This document shows positions 12,101 through 21,346 of a DNA stretch of 64,000 bases, one piece after another. Positions within the stretch are counted from its first letter, which is position 1; the number at the start of each line of letters is the position of its first letter. The position numbers and the translations under genes were made by a program. This DNA comes from Pectobacterium carotovorum (GTDB lineage Bacteria > Pseudomonadota > Gammaproteobacteria > Enterobacterales > Enterobacteriaceae), in NCBI GenBank assembly GCA_016415585.1, contig CP066552.1:2108001-2172000 (forward strand), given 5' to 3'. Under the pieces are notes generated by a model, which saw nothing but the letters and a program-made list of their open reading frames with translations, had not been told where the DNA came from and did not search any database.

Positions 12101-12181
12101 TATTCATGCCGCAGTCAGGTGAAACGTATGGAAGGCAGCGCATTGCGCCATCCGCTACAGGCCTTGCTGGAGATTATCTGA
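9128..12181 (+). CDS. ydiJ: FAD-linked oxidoreductase with Fe-S domain, D-2-hydroxyglutarate dehydrogenase type
   Basis: The protein has 1017 residues and resembles E. coli YdiJ throughout, which oxidises D-2-hydroxyglutarate. An N-terminal PCMH-type FAD domain carries FTPRGGGTGTNGQAL near residue 88 and TSNRATLGGMINTDASGQGS near 155. Next is the FAD-oxidase C domain (GLLWGEHGKGFRAEY). Then comes a ferredoxin-like part with CNGNGLCFNFDARSPMCPSMK and CLACKACSTQCPIKID for [4Fe-4S] binding, and a C-terminal CCG-type domain (SVGCCGMAGTYGHE). I chose the ATG at 9128 (MIPQITQ), which aligns with E. coli; the start at 9104 adds eight unlike residues. Its stop overlaps the menI start by one base, so the two are probably co-translated. 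Confidence 0.93.
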   Translation: MIPQITQSPGLVQPVLNFLEALKKNGFTGDTATNYADRLTMATDNSIYQLLPDAVVFPRSTADVAILSRLAGDTRFSGLTFTPRGGGTGTNGQALNRGIVVDMSRYMNRILEINPEQGWVRVEAGVIKDQLNQYLKPYGYFFAPELSTSNRATLGGMINTDASGQGSLVYGKTSDHVLGLRAVLLGGEMLDTQAMPVELAEKLALEDSAIGRIYHTVLHRCREQRALIIDKFPKLNRFLTGYDLRHVFSDDLRTFDLTRILTGAEGTLAFITEAKLDITPLPKSRRLVNIKYDSFNSALRNAPFMVEAKALSVETVDSKVLNLAREDIVWHSVSELITDVPNQEMLGLNIVEFAGDDEALINGQVDALCQRLDTLLATGEGGVIGYQTCNDLAGIERIYAMRKKAVGLLGNSKGQAKPIPFAEDTCVPPQHLADYIEEFRALLDSHNLTYGMFGHVDAGVLHVRPALDMCDPQQEMLMKQLSDQIVALTAKYGGLLWGEHGKGFRAEYSPEFFGPELYAELRRIKAAFDPDNRLNPGKICAPLDVDAPMMKVDAVKRGTFDRTIPLTVRTAFRGAMECNGNGLCFNFDARSPMCPSMKISGNRIHSPKGRATLVREWLRLLAEQGVDPVVLEKALPQQKLSLRAFIQKTRNTWQAKQGDYDFSHEVKDAMSGCLACKACSTQCPIKIDVPGFRSRFLQLYHTRYLRPVRDYLVAGVESYAPLMARSPKTFNFFLKMPLLNNLSRSQIGMVDLPLLSSPSLRQQFAGHSGVNTTLEQLEQLPEAARQQYVLIVQDPFTSYYDAQVVADFVHLIEKLKLKPVLLPFSPNGKAQHIKGFLQRFAKTASKTADFLNRVAKLGMPMVGVDPALVLCYRDEYREILGEKRGDFQVQLVHEWLVTALADSTPQPATGKSWYLLGHCTETTALPISTKQWSDIFSRFGAKLENVSVGCCGMAGTYGHETKNLANSQGIYALSWQQVLQKLPQKRCLTTGYSCRSQVKRMEGSALRHPLQALLEII

Positions 12182-12597
12182 TGCTATGGAAACGACAGGT
12201 TACGCTTGAGCAGCTTAATGAACCGAGCCAAACGTGTATGGTGGGCCATATCGGTATTCGTTATACCCATATCGCGGAGGATTCTCTGGAAGCGTTGATG
12301 CCAGTGGATTCTCGCACGCGTCAACCGTTTGGCTTATTGCACGGCGGTGCATCTGTTGTGCTGGCGGAATCGCTGGGTTCCGTCGCGGGCTATTTGTGTT
12401 CTGAAGGCGATCAGCAGGTGGTGGGGCTGGAAATTAACGCCAACCATCTGCGAGCCGTGCGCGAAGGGGAAGTGCGGGGCGTATGCCGGGCGCTTCACGT
12501 TGGCCGCCGTAGCCAGGTGTGGCAGATTGAGATTTTTGATAATCAGAATCGCCTGTGCTGCATTTCACGTCTGACGACGTCGGTCATTACACCGTAA
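12181..12597 (+). CDS. menI: 1,4-dihydroxy-2-naphthoyl-CoA hydrolase
   Basis: MenI (YdiI) is a hotdog-fold thioesterase that releases dihydroxynaphthoate from its CoA ester in menaquinone synthesis. It has 138 residues. The family motif is QPFGLLHGGASVVLAESLGS, with the presumed catalytic Glu at residue 63, followed by VVGLEINANHLRAVREG. The ATG at 12181 shares its A with the ydiJ stop codon. Menaquinone is an electron donor for the anaerobic nitrate and nitrite reductases found later in the window, but no co-regulation is visible. Confidence 0.93.
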   Translation: MLWKRQVTLEQLNEPSQTCMVGHIGIRYTHIAEDSLEALMPVDSRTRQPFGLLHGGASVVLAESLGSVAGYLCSEGDQQVVGLEINANHLRAVREGEVRGVCRALHVGRRSQVWQIEIFDNQNRLCCISRLTTSVITP

Positions 12598-12617
12598 AAC
12601 TGTAAACATGAAGCACT

Positions 12618-12650
12618 GAACCAGACTGCTGGCGGGTCTGGTTCGGTTGT
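12618..12650 (+). terminator. Terminator-like hairpin after menI
   Basis: A perfect 9-bp stem (GAACCAGAC/GTCTGGTTC, 12618-12626 and 12636-12644) lies between the convergent menI and the next gene. The tail GGTTGTTCTG is only moderately T-rich. Confidence 0.55.
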
Positions 12651-12669
12651 TCTGAGAAAACATTGCTCT

Positions 12670-13071
12670 TCAGGGGAGAAACGGCACACGCTTAACAAAG
12701 TCTGTCTGAAACTCGGTGGCTTTATCCCATGAGCCTTGCATGCTTAGCTGATGGCAAATTGATTTCAGCGTGTTACGGGCAAAGTAGTAGCTTTGCACTC
12801 GAAAGAGGTGGCAACGCCCTTCATTATTAATCTCTTTAATCAACCGATTGTGCAGCTTAACCAGCGCATGCAGATAGCTGTCGTCATCGCCATTTCTCAG
12901 ACAGAGTTCAACCATGTCCATGCAGGCGTTATGATAGCGACGTAAATGGTCAATATTGCTTCCTGGACGGTTCAGGCGAGCTTCCGCCATATAGAAATCA
13001 ACGGTGGCATCGCGAATCTGAAATTTATATTCGTCAATTTGGTGGTGCAGCCAGGCATTCACGGAAAGCAT
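12670..13071 (-). CDS. Small protein of unknown function behind a Fur box
   Basis: I do not recognise this 133-residue protein. From the ATG at 13071 it reads MLSVNAWLHHQIDEYK. It is charged, probably all-helical and without signal peptide or membrane segment; it has Cys and His residues (ACMDMVELCLRNGDDD, EGRCHLFRV, SICHQLSM) but no recognised metal motif. An in-frame start at 13134 would make the Fur box part of the coding region, so the inner ATG is preferred. The near-perfect Fur box about 20 bases upstream predicts expression under iron limitation. It lies divergent from the suf operon, which is itself iron-responsive, in a spot where E. coli has the unrelated short gene ydiH. Confidence 0.75.
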   Translation of the reverse strand: MLSVNAWLHHQIDEYKFQIRDATVDFYMAEARLNRPGSNIDHLRRYHNACMDMVELCLRNGDDDSYLHALVKLHNRLIKEINNEGRCHLFRVQSYYFARNTLKSICHQLSMQGSWDKATEFQTDFVKRVPFLP

Positions 13072-13089
13072 GGTTATCGATCCCGAATA

Positions 13090-13111
13090 TGAAATGATAA
13101 TCATTATCATA
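13090..13111. promoter_or_regulatory. Fur box upstream of the unknown small gene
   Basis: The region contains the 17-bp palindrome atgataatcattatcat (13094-13110) and matches 16 of 19 positions of GATAATGATAATCATTATC from 13090. It is 19 bases from the 13071 start, the strongest Fur site in the window. Confidence 0.85.
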
Positions 13112-13234
13112 TTGATAAAAAAGGCCATGATCAATGGGCAAAATGTGCTTTAACGTCAAAAGTCCGATCGGAAATCACATAAATCTTCATATACCTTCCC
13201 TGTTTTACAAATAGGTATCGCCGATAAATGTTAT

Positions 13235-13258
13235 AATAATGATAATGAGATGATAATT
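13235..13258. promoter_or_regulatory. Fur-box-like hexamer array upstream of sufA
   Basis: The stretch holds repeated GATAAT-type hexamers (aataatgataatgagatgat ending in aat). It lies about 240 bases before sufA in the divergent promoter region. The suf operon is known to be Fur-controlled in enterobacteria including Erwinia relatives. The distance from sufA makes the exact target uncertain. Confidence 0.5.
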
Positions 13259-13304
13259 TTTACCTTCCCGAAAGGGGCAGGGGTGATGATATTAATTCAT
13301 TTAT

Positions 13305-13317
13305 TATCAATTGGTTA
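13305..13317. promoter_or_regulatory. IHF site in the suf control region
   Basis: TATCAATTGGTTA matches the IHF consensus WATCAANNNNTTR exactly. E. coli suf has an IHF site that bends DNA between a distal OxyR site and the promoter; a similar arrangement is plausible here. Confidence 0.5.
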
Positions 13318-13497
13318 GTCGATTTTTCGCCACGTTGTTTGGCGCGTCGGAGACGTGTAAAATAGCGCTATTGGCTCGCTAAAAACCGAAATGTTACGAA
13401 TAGCCCTGCGAAACAAGAGGTTGAAGCTAGTTTCATTATCACTAACATTAGGGGAAACCAGCCTAAAACTGGTACCACACGCAATGAGGTATTCCAT

Positions 13498-13869
13498 ATG
13501 CAAGCGGAAAATGTAGGGACGTTTTCACTGGATGAAAATGTCTGGCAAGGACTGACGCTGACCGAGAGCGCCGTGAAGCAGATTAAGAATCTGATGAAGC
13601 AGGATGAAGCCGTGCAAGGACTGCGGCTCGGCGTTAAACAATCAGGCTGTGCAGGGTTTGGCTACGTGCTGGATCTGGTACAGGAGTTTGAGACCGACGA
13701 TCTGGTCTTCGAACGTGATGGCGCAAAACTGTATGTCCCACTGAAAGCGATGCCTTTCATTGACGGCACAGAACTTGATTTCGTCCGTGAAGGGCTGAAT
13801 CAGATATTCAAGTTTAATAATCCCAGAGCGCAGCATGCTTGTGGATGTGGCGAAAGCTTTGGCATTTAA
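13498..13869 (+). CDS. sufA: A-type Fe-S carrier protein SufA
   Basis: SufA is an A-type carrier that accepts clusters from SufBC2D and passes them to apo-proteins. At 123 residues it is about the E. coli length. The three cluster-ligand cysteines are visible as QSGCAGFGY (Cys51) and the C-terminal CGCGESF (Cys115, Cys117). It is the first gene of sufABCDSE. Upstream lie Fur-like and IHF sites, in keeping with the stress and iron-starvation role of Suf. Confidence 0.95.
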   Translation: MQAENVGTFSLDENVWQGLTLTESAVKQIKNLMKQDEAVQGLRLGVKQSGCAGFGYVLDLVQEFETDDLVFERDGAKLYVPLKAMPFIDGTELDFVREGLNQIFKFNNPRAQHACGCGESFGI

Positions 13870-13882
13870 GTGATGAAAAATT

Positions 13883-15382
13883 ATGGCTCGTAGCACGGTA
13901 GATGTACCTGATGATGTCCAGATCTGGATGGGTGATGGACGCTATAAAGAAGGTTTTTTCACGCAGTTGGAAACCGATGAGCTGGCGCATGGCATCAACG
14001 AAGATGTCGTACGGGCGATCTCGGCGAAGCGTAATGAACCTGAGTGGATGTTGGAATTCCGTCTCAACGCCTACAAAGCGTGGCTGGAGATGGAAGAGCC
14101 GCATTGGTTAAAAGCCCATTACGAAAAACTCGACTATCAGGACTATAGCTATTATTCCGCGCCTTCCTGCGGTAACTGCGATGACAGCTGCGGCTCTGAG
14201 CCCGGCGCCAAGCAGCAATCCGGGATTACGGACGTGAATAATTACCTGACCAGCGAAGTAGAGAATGCGTTTAATCAGCTGGGTGTTCCTGTCCGTGAGG
14301 GCAAGAAAGTGGCGGTCGATGCGATTTTCGACTCCGTATCTGTGGCGACCACGTATCGGCATGAGCTGGCTGAAAAAGGCATTATCTTCTGTTCATTCAG
14401 CGAGGCGATTCAGGAACATCCCGATCTGGTACGTCAGTATCTCGGTACGGTCGTACCGGCGAACGACAACTTCTTTGCGGCGCTGAACTCGGCGGTTGCC
14501 TCTGACGGCACGTTTGTGTACATCCCGAAAGGCGTGCGCTGCCCGATGGAACTGTCGACGTATTTCCGCATCAACGCGGCGAAAACCGGTCAGTTCGAGC
14601 GTACGATCCTGATCGCCGATGATGACAGCTACGTCAGCTACATCGAAGGCTGCTCCGCGCCGGTTCGTGACACCTACCAACTGCACGCCGCGGTGGTGGA
14701 AGTCATCATCAACAAGAATGCCGAAGTGAAATACTCCACGGTGCAGAACTGGTTCTCCGGTAAAGATGACGCAGAAGGCGGGATTCTGAACTTCGTGACG
14801 AAGCGCGCGCTGTGTGCCGGTGAGCACTCAAAAATGTCATGGACGCAGTCAGAAACTGGCTCAGCGATTACCTGGAAATACCCGAGCGTTATTCTGCGCG
14901 GTGACTACTCCGTCGGCGAATTCTTCTCTGTTGCCTTGACCAACGGTCGTCAGCAGGCCGATACCGGCACCAAGATGATTCACATCGGTAAAAACACCCG
15001 TTCGACCATCATCTCCAAAGGGATTTCCGCCGGACGCAGTGAGAACACCTATCGTGGTCTGGTGAAGATCATGCCGAGCGCGACCAACGCCCGTAACTTC
15101 ACCCAGTGTGACTCTATGCTGATCGGCAGCGAGTGCGGCGCACATACCTTCCCCTACGTGGAAGTGCGCAACAATACCGCGCAGTTGGAGCACGAAGCGA
15201 CGACCTCGAAAATTGGTGAAGACCAACTGTTCTACTGTCTGCAACGCGGTATCAGCGAAGATGACGCTATTTCGATGATCGTGAACGGATTCTGTAAGGA
15301 CGTCTTCTCTGAATTGCCGCTGGAATTTGCGGTAGAAGCACAAAAGTTACTGGCGATTAGCCTGGAACACAGCGTCGGTTAA
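13883..15382 (+). CDS. sufB: Fe-S scaffold complex subunit SufB
   Basis: SufB is the scaffold subunit of the SufBC2D complex on which clusters are assembled; SufE delivers persulfide sulfur to it. The 499-residue protein is close in length and sequence to E. coli SufB (495). Visible features are the Cys-rich N-terminal [15 protein letters not shown], the beta-helix core with [16 protein letters not shown], and the C-terminal [20 protein letters not shown] with the conserved Cys near 405. The ATG at 13883 follows sufA by 13 bases with only a weak ribosome site, suggesting translational coupling. A 97-base gap before sufC is the only sizeable gap in the operon. Confidence 0.96.
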   Translation: MARSTVDVPDDVQIWMGDGRYKEGFFTQLETDELAHGINEDVVRAISAKRNEPEWMLEFRLNAYKAWLEMEEPHWLKAHYEKLDYQDYSYYSAPSCGNCDDSCGSEPGAKQQSGITDVNNYLTSEVENAFNQLGVPVREGKKVAVDAIFDSVSVATTYRHELAEKGIIFCSFSEAIQEHPDLVRQYLGTVVPANDNFFAALNSAVASDGTFVYIPKGVRCPMELSTYFRINAAKTGQFERTILIADDDSYVSYIEGCSAPVRDTYQLHAAVVEVIINKNAEVKYSTVQNWFSGKDDAEGGILNFVTKRALCAGEHSKMSWTQSETGSAITWKYPSVILRGDYSVGEFFSVALTNGRQQADTGTKMIHIGKNTRSTIISKGISAGRSENTYRGLVKIMPSATNARNFTQCDSMLIGSECGAHTFPYVEVRNNTAQLEHEATTSKIGEDQLFYCLQRGISEDDAISMIVNGFCKDVFSELPLEFAVEAQKLLAISLEHSVG

Positions 15383-15479
15383 TTCGGCGGTTACCGGGAT
15401 TTTCACAGACGAATAATGAGAATCATCGGTCCCGGAATTCATTAAGCGCTCGCCACATTGGGCGTTGGAAGGAATAAGC

Positions 15480-16226
15480 ATGTTAAGCATCGAAAATTTA
15501 AAAGTCAGCGTAGAAGGCAAAGAGATCATCAAAGGGCTTAATCTCACCATTAAGCCGGGTGAAGTCCACGCGATTATGGGCCCAAATGGTTCAGGAAAGA
15601 GTACGCTCTCCGCAACGCTGGCTGGACGTGAAGAATATGAAGTGACCGACGGTTCTGTCAGTTTCAAAGGGAAAGACCTGCTGGAGTTGGCTCCAGAAGA
15701 TCGCGCGGGTGAAGGCGTCTTTATGGCGTTTCAGTACCCTGTCGAAATCCCCGGCGTCAGCAACCAATTCTTCCTGCAAACCTCCGTTAACGCGGTGCGT
15801 AAATACCGTGAGCAGGAACCTCTGGATCGCTTTGACTTCGCCGACTTTATCGAAGAAAAGATCAAGCTGTTGAATATGCCGGAAGATTTGTTGACCCGTT
15901 CGGTCAACGTGGGCTTCTCCGGCGGTGAGAAGAAGCGTAATGATATTCTGCAGATGGCGGCGCTGGAGCCGGACCTGTGCATTCTGGATGAAACCGACTC
16001 CGGGCTGGACATCGATGCACTGAAAATCGTCTCTAACGGCGTAAACTCCCTGCGTGACGGCAAACGCTCGTTCATCATCGTAACGCACTACCAGCGTATT
16101 CTTGATTACATCAAACCGGATCACGTCCACGTTCTGTATCAGGGACGTATTGTGAAATCCGGTGATTTTTCGCTGGTGAAACAGTTGGAGGAGCAAGGCT
16201 ATGGCTGGCTTACCGACGAGCAATAA
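15480..16226 (+). CDS. sufC: Fe-S assembly ATPase SufC
   Basis: SufC is the ABC-type ATPase of SufBC2D, driving conformational change during cluster assembly rather than transport. The 248-residue protein has Walker A GPNGSGKST at 34-42, Q-loop AFQYPVEIPG, signature FSGGEKKRNDILQ, Walker B CILDETDSGLD and the switch His in VTHYQR. I chose the ATG at 15480 with GGAAGGAA upstream; a TTG five codons earlier lies within that ribosome site. Its 3' end overlaps sufD by 26 bases. Confidence 0.96.
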   Translation: MLSIENLKVSVEGKEIIKGLNLTIKPGEVHAIMGPNGSGKSTLSATLAGREEYEVTDGSVSFKGKDLLELAPEDRAGEGVFMAFQYPVEIPGVSNQFFLQTSVNAVRKYREQEPLDRFDFADFIEEKIKLLNMPEDLLTRSVNVGFSGGEKKRNDILQMAALEPDLCILDETDSGLDIDALKIVSNGVNSLRDGKRSFIIVTHYQRILDYIKPDHVHVLYQGRIVKSGDFSLVKQLEEQGYGWLTDEQ

Positions 16227-17547
16227 GGTGACGAGCGACAACGCGACGGGTAAAACCAGCATCGCCCAGAAGCAAGAGCAGGCGCTGCAACAATGGCATG
16301 GCCTGTTTGAGCGTGATGCGTCGCGCCGTTCTGAAGAGGCGAACCAACACTGGCAGGACGTAGTGCGCCTTGGCTTACCGCACCGTAAGCATGAGCACTG
16401 GAAATACACGCCGCTGGATGGCTTGCTGAGCAACGAATTTGTCGCACCGCAGGCACAGTCTCTCGATCGTGCAGCGGTAGATGCCTTGGCATTAGCCGTG
16501 GATAGCTGGCGTCTGGTGTTTGTCGATGGCGTATTCAATGCCGAACTCAGCGACAGCACCTGGGGCCCTTATCAGGTTGATGTACAGGCGTCGCGTGCGC
16601 GTGGCGCGCTGCCTGCGGCCATCCAGTCAGAAGTGTTCCTGCATCTGACCGAAAGTCTGGCTAGCACCAGTACGCTGATTCGCCTGGCTGCCGGACAGCA
16701 GGCGGAAAAACCGCTTTATCTGTTGCACATCAGCAGCTGTCAGGCAGCGGCGTTGAACACAGTTCACCATCGCCATCATTTGAACGTCGAACATGGCGCG
16801 AGTGCGGAAATTATCGAGCACTACGTCAGTCTGGATGAGCATGCGCACTTTACTGGCGCACGCCTGACGGTGAATGCGGCGGAAAATAGCCAGGTTAGCC
16901 ACTATAAGCTGGCGTTTGAAGCGGCAGCAGGCTACCACTTCGCGCACAACGATCTGGTTCTGGCGCGTGATGCTCGGGTTCGTAGCCACAGCTTCTTGCT
17001 GGGTGCGGGTCTGACGCGTCATAACACCAGCGCCCAGTTGAACGGTGAAGGCACTAATCTGTCCATGAACAGCCTGATTCTGCCGGTTGGTAGCGAAGTG
17101 TGTGATACGCGAACGTATCTGGAACACAATCAGGGCTATGGCGAAAGCCGCCAGCTGCATAAGGTTATCGTCAACGATCGTGCCAGAGCGGTGTTTAACG
17201 GCATGATCAAAGTTGCGCCGCATGCGCTGAAAACTGACGGGCAGATGACCAACAATAACCTGCTGCTTGGCCGACTGGCTGAAGTCGACACCAAGCCGCA
17301 GTTGGAAATCTACGCAGACGACGTGAAATGCAGCCACGGCGCCACTATTGGGCGTATGGACGAAGAACAGCTGTTCTATCTACGTTCCCGCGGTATTACG
17401 CAGCAGGATGCGCAACAGATGATCATCTTCGCCTTTGCGGCGGAAGTCACAGAAGCAATTGAAAACGAGTCTCTGCGAGATGTGGTTCTGGAACGTATCG
17501 CGCAGCGTTTGCCAAACGCGCTGGCGAATGCCGGCAAGGCGGTATGA
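16201..17547 (+). CDS. sufD: Fe-S assembly complex subunit SufD
   Basis: SufD is the SufB paralogue in SufBC2D and is needed for iron entry into the scaffold. The protein is 448 residues, a little longer than E. coli SufD (423), with about 20 extra N-terminal residues ([20 protein letters not shown]). The C-terminal family core is intact ([40 protein letters not shown]), including the conserved His in CSHGA. The ATG at 16201 overlaps sufC by 26 bases. A later start cannot be excluded, but the AAGG-type site (gaggagcaaggct) supports this one. Confidence 0.94.
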   Translation: MAGLPTSNKVTSDNATGKTSIAQKQEQALQQWHGLFERDASRRSEEANQHWQDVVRLGLPHRKHEHWKYTPLDGLLSNEFVAPQAQSLDRAAVDALALAVDSWRLVFVDGVFNAELSDSTWGPYQVDVQASRARGALPAAIQSEVFLHLTESLASTSTLIRLAAGQQAEKPLYLLHISSCQAAALNTVHHRHHLNVEHGASAEIIEHYVSLDEHAHFTGARLTVNAAENSQVSHYKLAFEAAAGYHFAHNDLVLARDARVRSHSFLLGAGLTRHNTSAQLNGEGTNLSMNSLILPVGSEVCDTRTYLEHNQGYGESRQLHKVIVNDRARAVFNGMIKVAPHALKTDGQMTNNNLLLGRLAEVDTKPQLEIYADDVKCSHGATIGRMDEEQLFYLRSRGITQQDAQQMIIFAFAAEVTEAIENESLRDVVLERIAQRLPNALANAGKAV

Positions 17548-18770
17548 TGAGTTATCCTATTGAACGGGTTCGCGCCGATTTCCCGTTGCTGGCAAGTGAG
17601 GTTCACGGCCATCTGTTAGCCTATCTTGATAGCGCCGCGAGTGCGCAAAAACCGCACGCGGTAATCGATCGCGAAGCCGAATTCTATCGCCATGAATATG
17701 CTGCGGTGCATCGCGGCATTCACACGCTGAGCGCACAGGCGACCAGCACGATGGAAGCGGTGCGCGAAAAGGTGGCATCCTTTATCAATGCCGCCTCAGC
17801 AGAAGAAATTGTCTTTGTACGCGGGACGACAGAGGCCATCAATCTGGTGGCTAACAGCTATGGCCGCACCTTCATCCAGCCGGGCGATAACCTGATCATC
17901 ACCGAGATGGAACACCACGCGAATATCGTTCCCTGGCAGATGCTGGCGGAAGCGCGTGGCGTTGAGGTTCGTGTATTGCCGCTGGCTGAAGAGGGCACGC
18001 TGGATATCGCGCAGCTTCCTGGCTTGCTGGACGAACGTACTCGTCTGCTGGCAGTAACGCAGATCTCTAACGTGTTGGGCACGCTGAACCCAGTGAAAGC
18101 CATGATTGCGCAGGCAAAAGCAGCGGGCGCGGTGGTGTTGATCGATGGCGCGCAGTCGATTATGCATCAGCCTGTCGATGTGCAGGATCTGGACTGCGAT
18201 TTCTTTGTCTTTTCAGGACATAAGATCTACGGCCCTTCGGGTATTGGCGTGTTATACGGCAAACGTGACCTGCTTCAGGCTATGCCACCGTGGGAAGGTG
18301 GCGGGGCGATGATTTGCCAGGTGAGCCTGCGTACGGGCACCACCTATGCCGATTCACCGTGGCGCTTTGAAGCGGGATCGCCCAACACGGGCGGTATCAT
18401 AGGCTTAGGTGCTGCGCTGGACTACGTGACGGCGCTGGGGCGTGAAGATATTCAACGTTATGAATCCTCGCTGATGCAGTATGCGCTGGAAGCGTTAACG
18501 CAGGTGCCCGATCTGACACTGTACGGTCCTGCTGAGCGTCACGGCGTCATTGCGTTTAATCTTGGGCAGCACCATGCCTATGATGTCGGAAGTTTCCTCG
18601 ATCAGTACGGTATTGCGATTCGCACCGGCCACCATTGCGCGATGCCGCTGATGGAACACTACGGTGTTCCTAGTATGTGCCGCGCCTCGCTGGCCGTTTA
18701 TACTACACGCGAAGAAATTGACCGGCTGGTTGCCGGATTGCAACGTATCCATCGATTGCTGGGCAGTTAA
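17544..18770 (+). CDS. sufS: Cysteine desulfurase SufS
   Basis: SufS is a PLP enzyme that takes sulfur from cysteine and passes it to SufE. The protein has 408 residues. The PLP-lysine motif is [11 protein letters not shown] near residue 227 and the active-site Cys lies in [10 protein letters not shown] (365). Two adjacent ATGs exist (17544 and 17547); the first overlaps the sufD stop as ATGA, while the second gives a length nearer E. coli (406). The aaggcggt upstream could serve either. Gene order and spacing indicate strict co-translation with sufD. Confidence 0.95.
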   Translation: MMSYPIERVRADFPLLASEVHGHLLAYLDSAASAQKPHAVIDREAEFYRHEYAAVHRGIHTLSAQATSTMEAVREKVASFINAASAEEIVFVRGTTEAINLVANSYGRTFIQPGDNLIITEMEHHANIVPWQMLAEARGVEVRVLPLAEEGTLDIAQLPGLLDERTRLLAVTQISNVLGTLNPVKAMIAQAKAAGAVVLIDGAQSIMHQPVDVQDLDCDFFVFSGHKIYGPSGIGVLYGKRDLLQAMPPWEGGGAMICQVSLRTGTTYADSPWRFEAGSPNTGGIIGLGAALDYVTALGREDIQRYESSLMQYALEALTQVPDLTLYGPAERHGVIAFNLGQHHAYDVGSFLDQYGIAIRTGHHCAMPLMEHYGVPSMCRASLAVYTTREEIDRLVAGLQRIHRLLGS

Positions 18771-18803
18771 GCGCCGCGCGCGGATCTGTTCGGGGAGGAA
18801 AAC

Positions 18804-19220
18804 ATGGCGAGTCTGCCAGAACCGCAGAAACTGGCGCGCAACTTTGCGCGCTGCAATGACTGGGAAGAAAAATATCTTTATGTCATCGAGTTAGGGGAGC
18901 GTCTTGACCCTCTGCCTGACGAATGGCGTAATCCAGATAACTTGATTTCGGGGTGCCAGAGTCAGGTTTGGATTGTGGCGCAGCCTGATGAACAGGGCAT
19001 TATCGTCCTGCATGGCGACAGCGATGCCGCTATTGTGAAGGGACTGATTGCGGTGGTTTTCAGCCTGTATCAGGGGCTGACCGCGCAGGAGATTGTTGAG
19101 CTAGATGTGCGGCCATTCTTCGAATCGCTGGCTTTGAATCAACACCTGACGCCATCCCGCTCTCAGGGGCTTGAGGCGATGCTGCGCGCGATTCGTGCGC
19201 ATGCTGCCGCACTGCTTTAA
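18804..19220 (+). CDS. sufE: Sulfur acceptor protein SufE
   Basis: SufE accepts persulfide from SufS and stimulates it, then hands sulfur to SufB. The 138-residue protein carries the acceptor Cys51 in [10 protein letters not shown], the same position as E. coli. The ATG at 18804 follows GGGGAGGA. It is the last gene of the suf operon and is followed by a strong terminator. Confidence 0.95.
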   Translation: MASLPEPQKLARNFARCNDWEEKYLYVIELGERLDPLPDEWRNPDNLISGCQSQVWIVAQPDEQGIIVLHGDSDAAIVKGLIAVVFSLYQGLTAQEIVELDVRPFFESLALNQHLTPSRSQGLEAMLRAIRAHAAALL

Positions 19221-19253
19221 TTTTCTTCCCTGTTTTCTGCTTTCCTGAAGTAT

Positions 19254-19295
19254 AAAAAAGCGCTGTGACGGAAAAAAACGTCCAGCGCTTTTTTG
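19254..19295 (+). terminator. suf operon terminator
   Basis: An A-run is followed by a stem GCGCTG..GACG/CGTC-CAGCGC and then TTTTTTG. The outer A/T pairs extend the stem to more than 12 bp, a textbook intrinsic terminator 34 bases past sufE. Confidence 0.85.
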
Positions 19296-19606
19296 TTTTT
19301 TCACTTACTGATTTTTACCAACGGCACGTTATTGTTTTTGGTTGATTTATTAACTCGCTGATATTTCAGAATTCGTCCCGTATATTTATTTCCCATTAAA
19401 TTTTATGCTGGCTCTGCTTTGTAAAGAATTGAATATCAATGCTTTGATTTTTAAATAAAATATTCTTTTGTTACAACAATGCTAATATATACCCACGCTC
19501 GGTGGAAAGGGGCTGTGATAGCCGGATTGACACCCGATCAAGAGGTATAGCCGGATAGTGCATTCTGGGTACATAACCAGATGTTATTGATTGTAGGGAA
19601 CCTAAT
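19296..19606. other. AT-rich leader region of ldtE
   Basis: This 311-base gap between the suf terminator and ldtE has no gene. It is AT-rich in its first 200 bases. Nearer the gene a short motif occurs twice as gatagccggat (19518-19528) and tatagccggat (19547-19557). I see no recognisable operator. Confidence 0.5.
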
Positions 19607-20620
19607 ATGAAACGCGCGTTAACTTTACTCGGTATGGCCTTCGCGGCATACCTGGCCAGCACCGCCGCTAAAGCGACGGAATACCCGCTACCGCCACCTA
19701 ATAGCCGCCTTATCGGCGAGAATATCGCTTATACGGTCCCCAATGATGGTCGTCCGTTGGAGGCTATCGCTGCGGATTTCAAGATTGGTCTGTTGGGCAT
19801 GATGGAGGCGAATCCGGGCGTGGATCCTTACCTGCCGACAGCGGGTTCCACAATCACGATCCCAACGCAAATGCTGCTGCCGGATACCCCGCGTGAAGGC
19901 ATTGTGGTCAATCTGGCGGAGCTGCGTCTCTACTACTACCCGAAAGGGAAGAATACCGTCATCGTTTACCCGATCGGTATTGGTCAGTTGGGACGCAATA
20001 CGCCACTGATGACGACCAGCGTAAGCGAGAAGCGTGAAAACCCGACCTGGACGCCAACGGCGAACATCCGCAAGCATTATCTCGAAGAGCAGGGCATCAA
20101 GTTGCCTGCTGTTGTTCCGGCTGGCCCGGATAACCCGATGGGATTACACGCGTTGCGTCTGTCAGCGCACGGTGGCGTTTATCTGCTGCACGGTACGAAC
20201 GCGGACTTCGGTATCGGCATGCGTGTAAGCTCCGGCTGTATTCGTCTGCGTCCGGATGACATCAAGGCGTTGTTCGACAACGTGCCAGTCGGTACGCGAG
20301 TGCAGATTGTTAACGATGCGATTAAAACTTCCGTTGAGCCAGACGGCAAACGCTATGTTGAAGTGCATCAGCCTCTGTCGAAGACCGATAAAGACGATCC
20401 GCAAACTATGCCTATTCCGCTGACGACAAAGACGCAAAAATTTGTTAAGGATGCAGAAACGGACACTAAGGCCGTTGCTGATGCGATTGTGCGCCGTTCC
20501 GGCATGCCGATCGTGGTTAGCGTAGGGCAAGATATCAATACCTATCAGCCATCAGTAGATTCAGCGCCTGAAACGCATCAGGCTGCCCCGATCACGGCTA
20601 TCAGCACTTCCGCGCGCTAA
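19607..20620 (+). CDS. ldtE: Murein L,D-transpeptidase (YkuD family)
   Basis: The 337-residue protein has a signal peptide ending near AAKATE, an N-terminal LysM-like segment (AYTVPNDGRPLEAIAADFK), and a YkuD catalytic domain with YLLHGTNADFGIGMRVSSGCIRL (catalytic Cys211, His near 193). Such enzymes make 3-3 crosslinks in peptidoglycan or anchor lipoprotein to it. The name ldtE (ynhG) is chosen because E. coli has the same order sufE-ldtE-lpp-pykF. The protein lies next to lpp, the usual substrate of the anchoring paralogues. A C-terminal tail from residue 250 is rich in Thr, Pro and Ala and probably flexible. Confidence 0.9.
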   Translation: MKRALTLLGMAFAAYLASTAAKATEYPLPPPNSRLIGENIAYTVPNDGRPLEAIAADFKIGLLGMMEANPGVDPYLPTAGSTITIPTQMLLPDTPREGIVVNLAELRLYYYPKGKNTVIVYPIGIGQLGRNTPLMTTSVSEKRENPTWTPTANIRKHYLEEQGIKLPAVVPAGPDNPMGLHALRLSAHGGVYLLHGTNADFGIGMRVSSGCIRLRPDDIKALFDNVPVGTRVQIVNDAIKTSVEPDGKRYVEVHQPLSKTDKDDPQTMPIPLTTKTQKFVKDAETDTKAVADAIVRRSGMPIVVSVGQDINTYQPSVDSAPETHQAAPITAISTSAR

Positions 20621-20637
20621 TGGTGAAATAAGCCGGC

Positions 20638-20659
20638 CAGATGCGCTTAGGCGCATCTG
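20638..20659 (+). terminator. Hairpin after ldtE
   Basis: A perfect 9-bp stem (CAGATGCGC/GCGCATCTG, loop TTAG) lies 18 bases past the ldtE stop. No T-tract follows, so termination is uncertain. Confidence 0.4.
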
Positions 20660-20750
20660 CGCTGCCCCAAAAATGGGAGAGGGCTGGGGATATACCTGAC
20701 TGGGTAAAAAAGGATTGAAAGGAAAGGTGAGAGAGTAAAATGAAGGCAAA

Positions 20751-20777
20751 AAAATGGCGCACATTGTGCGCCATTTT
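20751..20777 (-). terminator. lpp terminator (bidirectional form)
   Basis: A perfect 12-bp inverted repeat (aaaatggcgcac/gtgcgccatttt, loop att) lies 20 bases past the lpp stop. On the reverse strand it is followed by seven Ts, as expected for a very abundant mRNA. Confidence 0.9.
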
Positions 20778-20796
20778 CACGACTTAACCAGTTCGA

Positions 20797-21045
<249 letters not shown>

Positions 21046-21070
21046 CTAGATTGAGTTAATCTCCATGTAG

Positions 21071-21112
21071 CGTTACAAGTATTACACAAACTTTTTTCTA
21101 ATGAGAATAAAT
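21071..21112 (-). promoter_or_regulatory. lpp promoter and transcription start region
   Basis: The reverse strand from about 21115 to the lpp start closely follows the E. coli lpp promoter and leader as I recall them. The -10 hexamer TAATAC is at 21084-21079, preceded by an AT-rich -35 region, and the start is near 21071 (GCTACATGG). The leader ends in GAGGGT before the ATG. Confidence 0.75.
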
Positions 21113-21300
21113 TTTTGATGAGAACATGCTTAATTTTGATCGTTCGCTCAAAGAAACAGCGAGTTTTACCTATTCATTAAAAAAGTAAGGAAAACAGTGC
21201 TATTTTTATCGGATAACTCCGAGGCTGTAAGCTATTAAATGGCACGTTACACAAACGCATTAATTAGGTTATCGCACTGTAGAAAGTCGTTTCAGAATAT

Positions 21301-21327
21301 AAAAAAAGCGCCACTAAGGCGCTTTTT
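21301..21327 (-). terminator. pykF terminator
   Basis: AAAAAGCGCC-TTAGT-GGCGCTTTTTTT on the reverse strand, just past the pykF stop, is a compact intrinsic terminator. Confidence 0.9.
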
Positions 21328-21346
21328 ACCTATCTGATTGTTGGGA

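Noticed and set aside
13315..13503. 62-codon reverse-strand frame in the sufA promoter region
   Set aside because: It overlaps the sufA control region and start, has no homologous features and no ribosome site.
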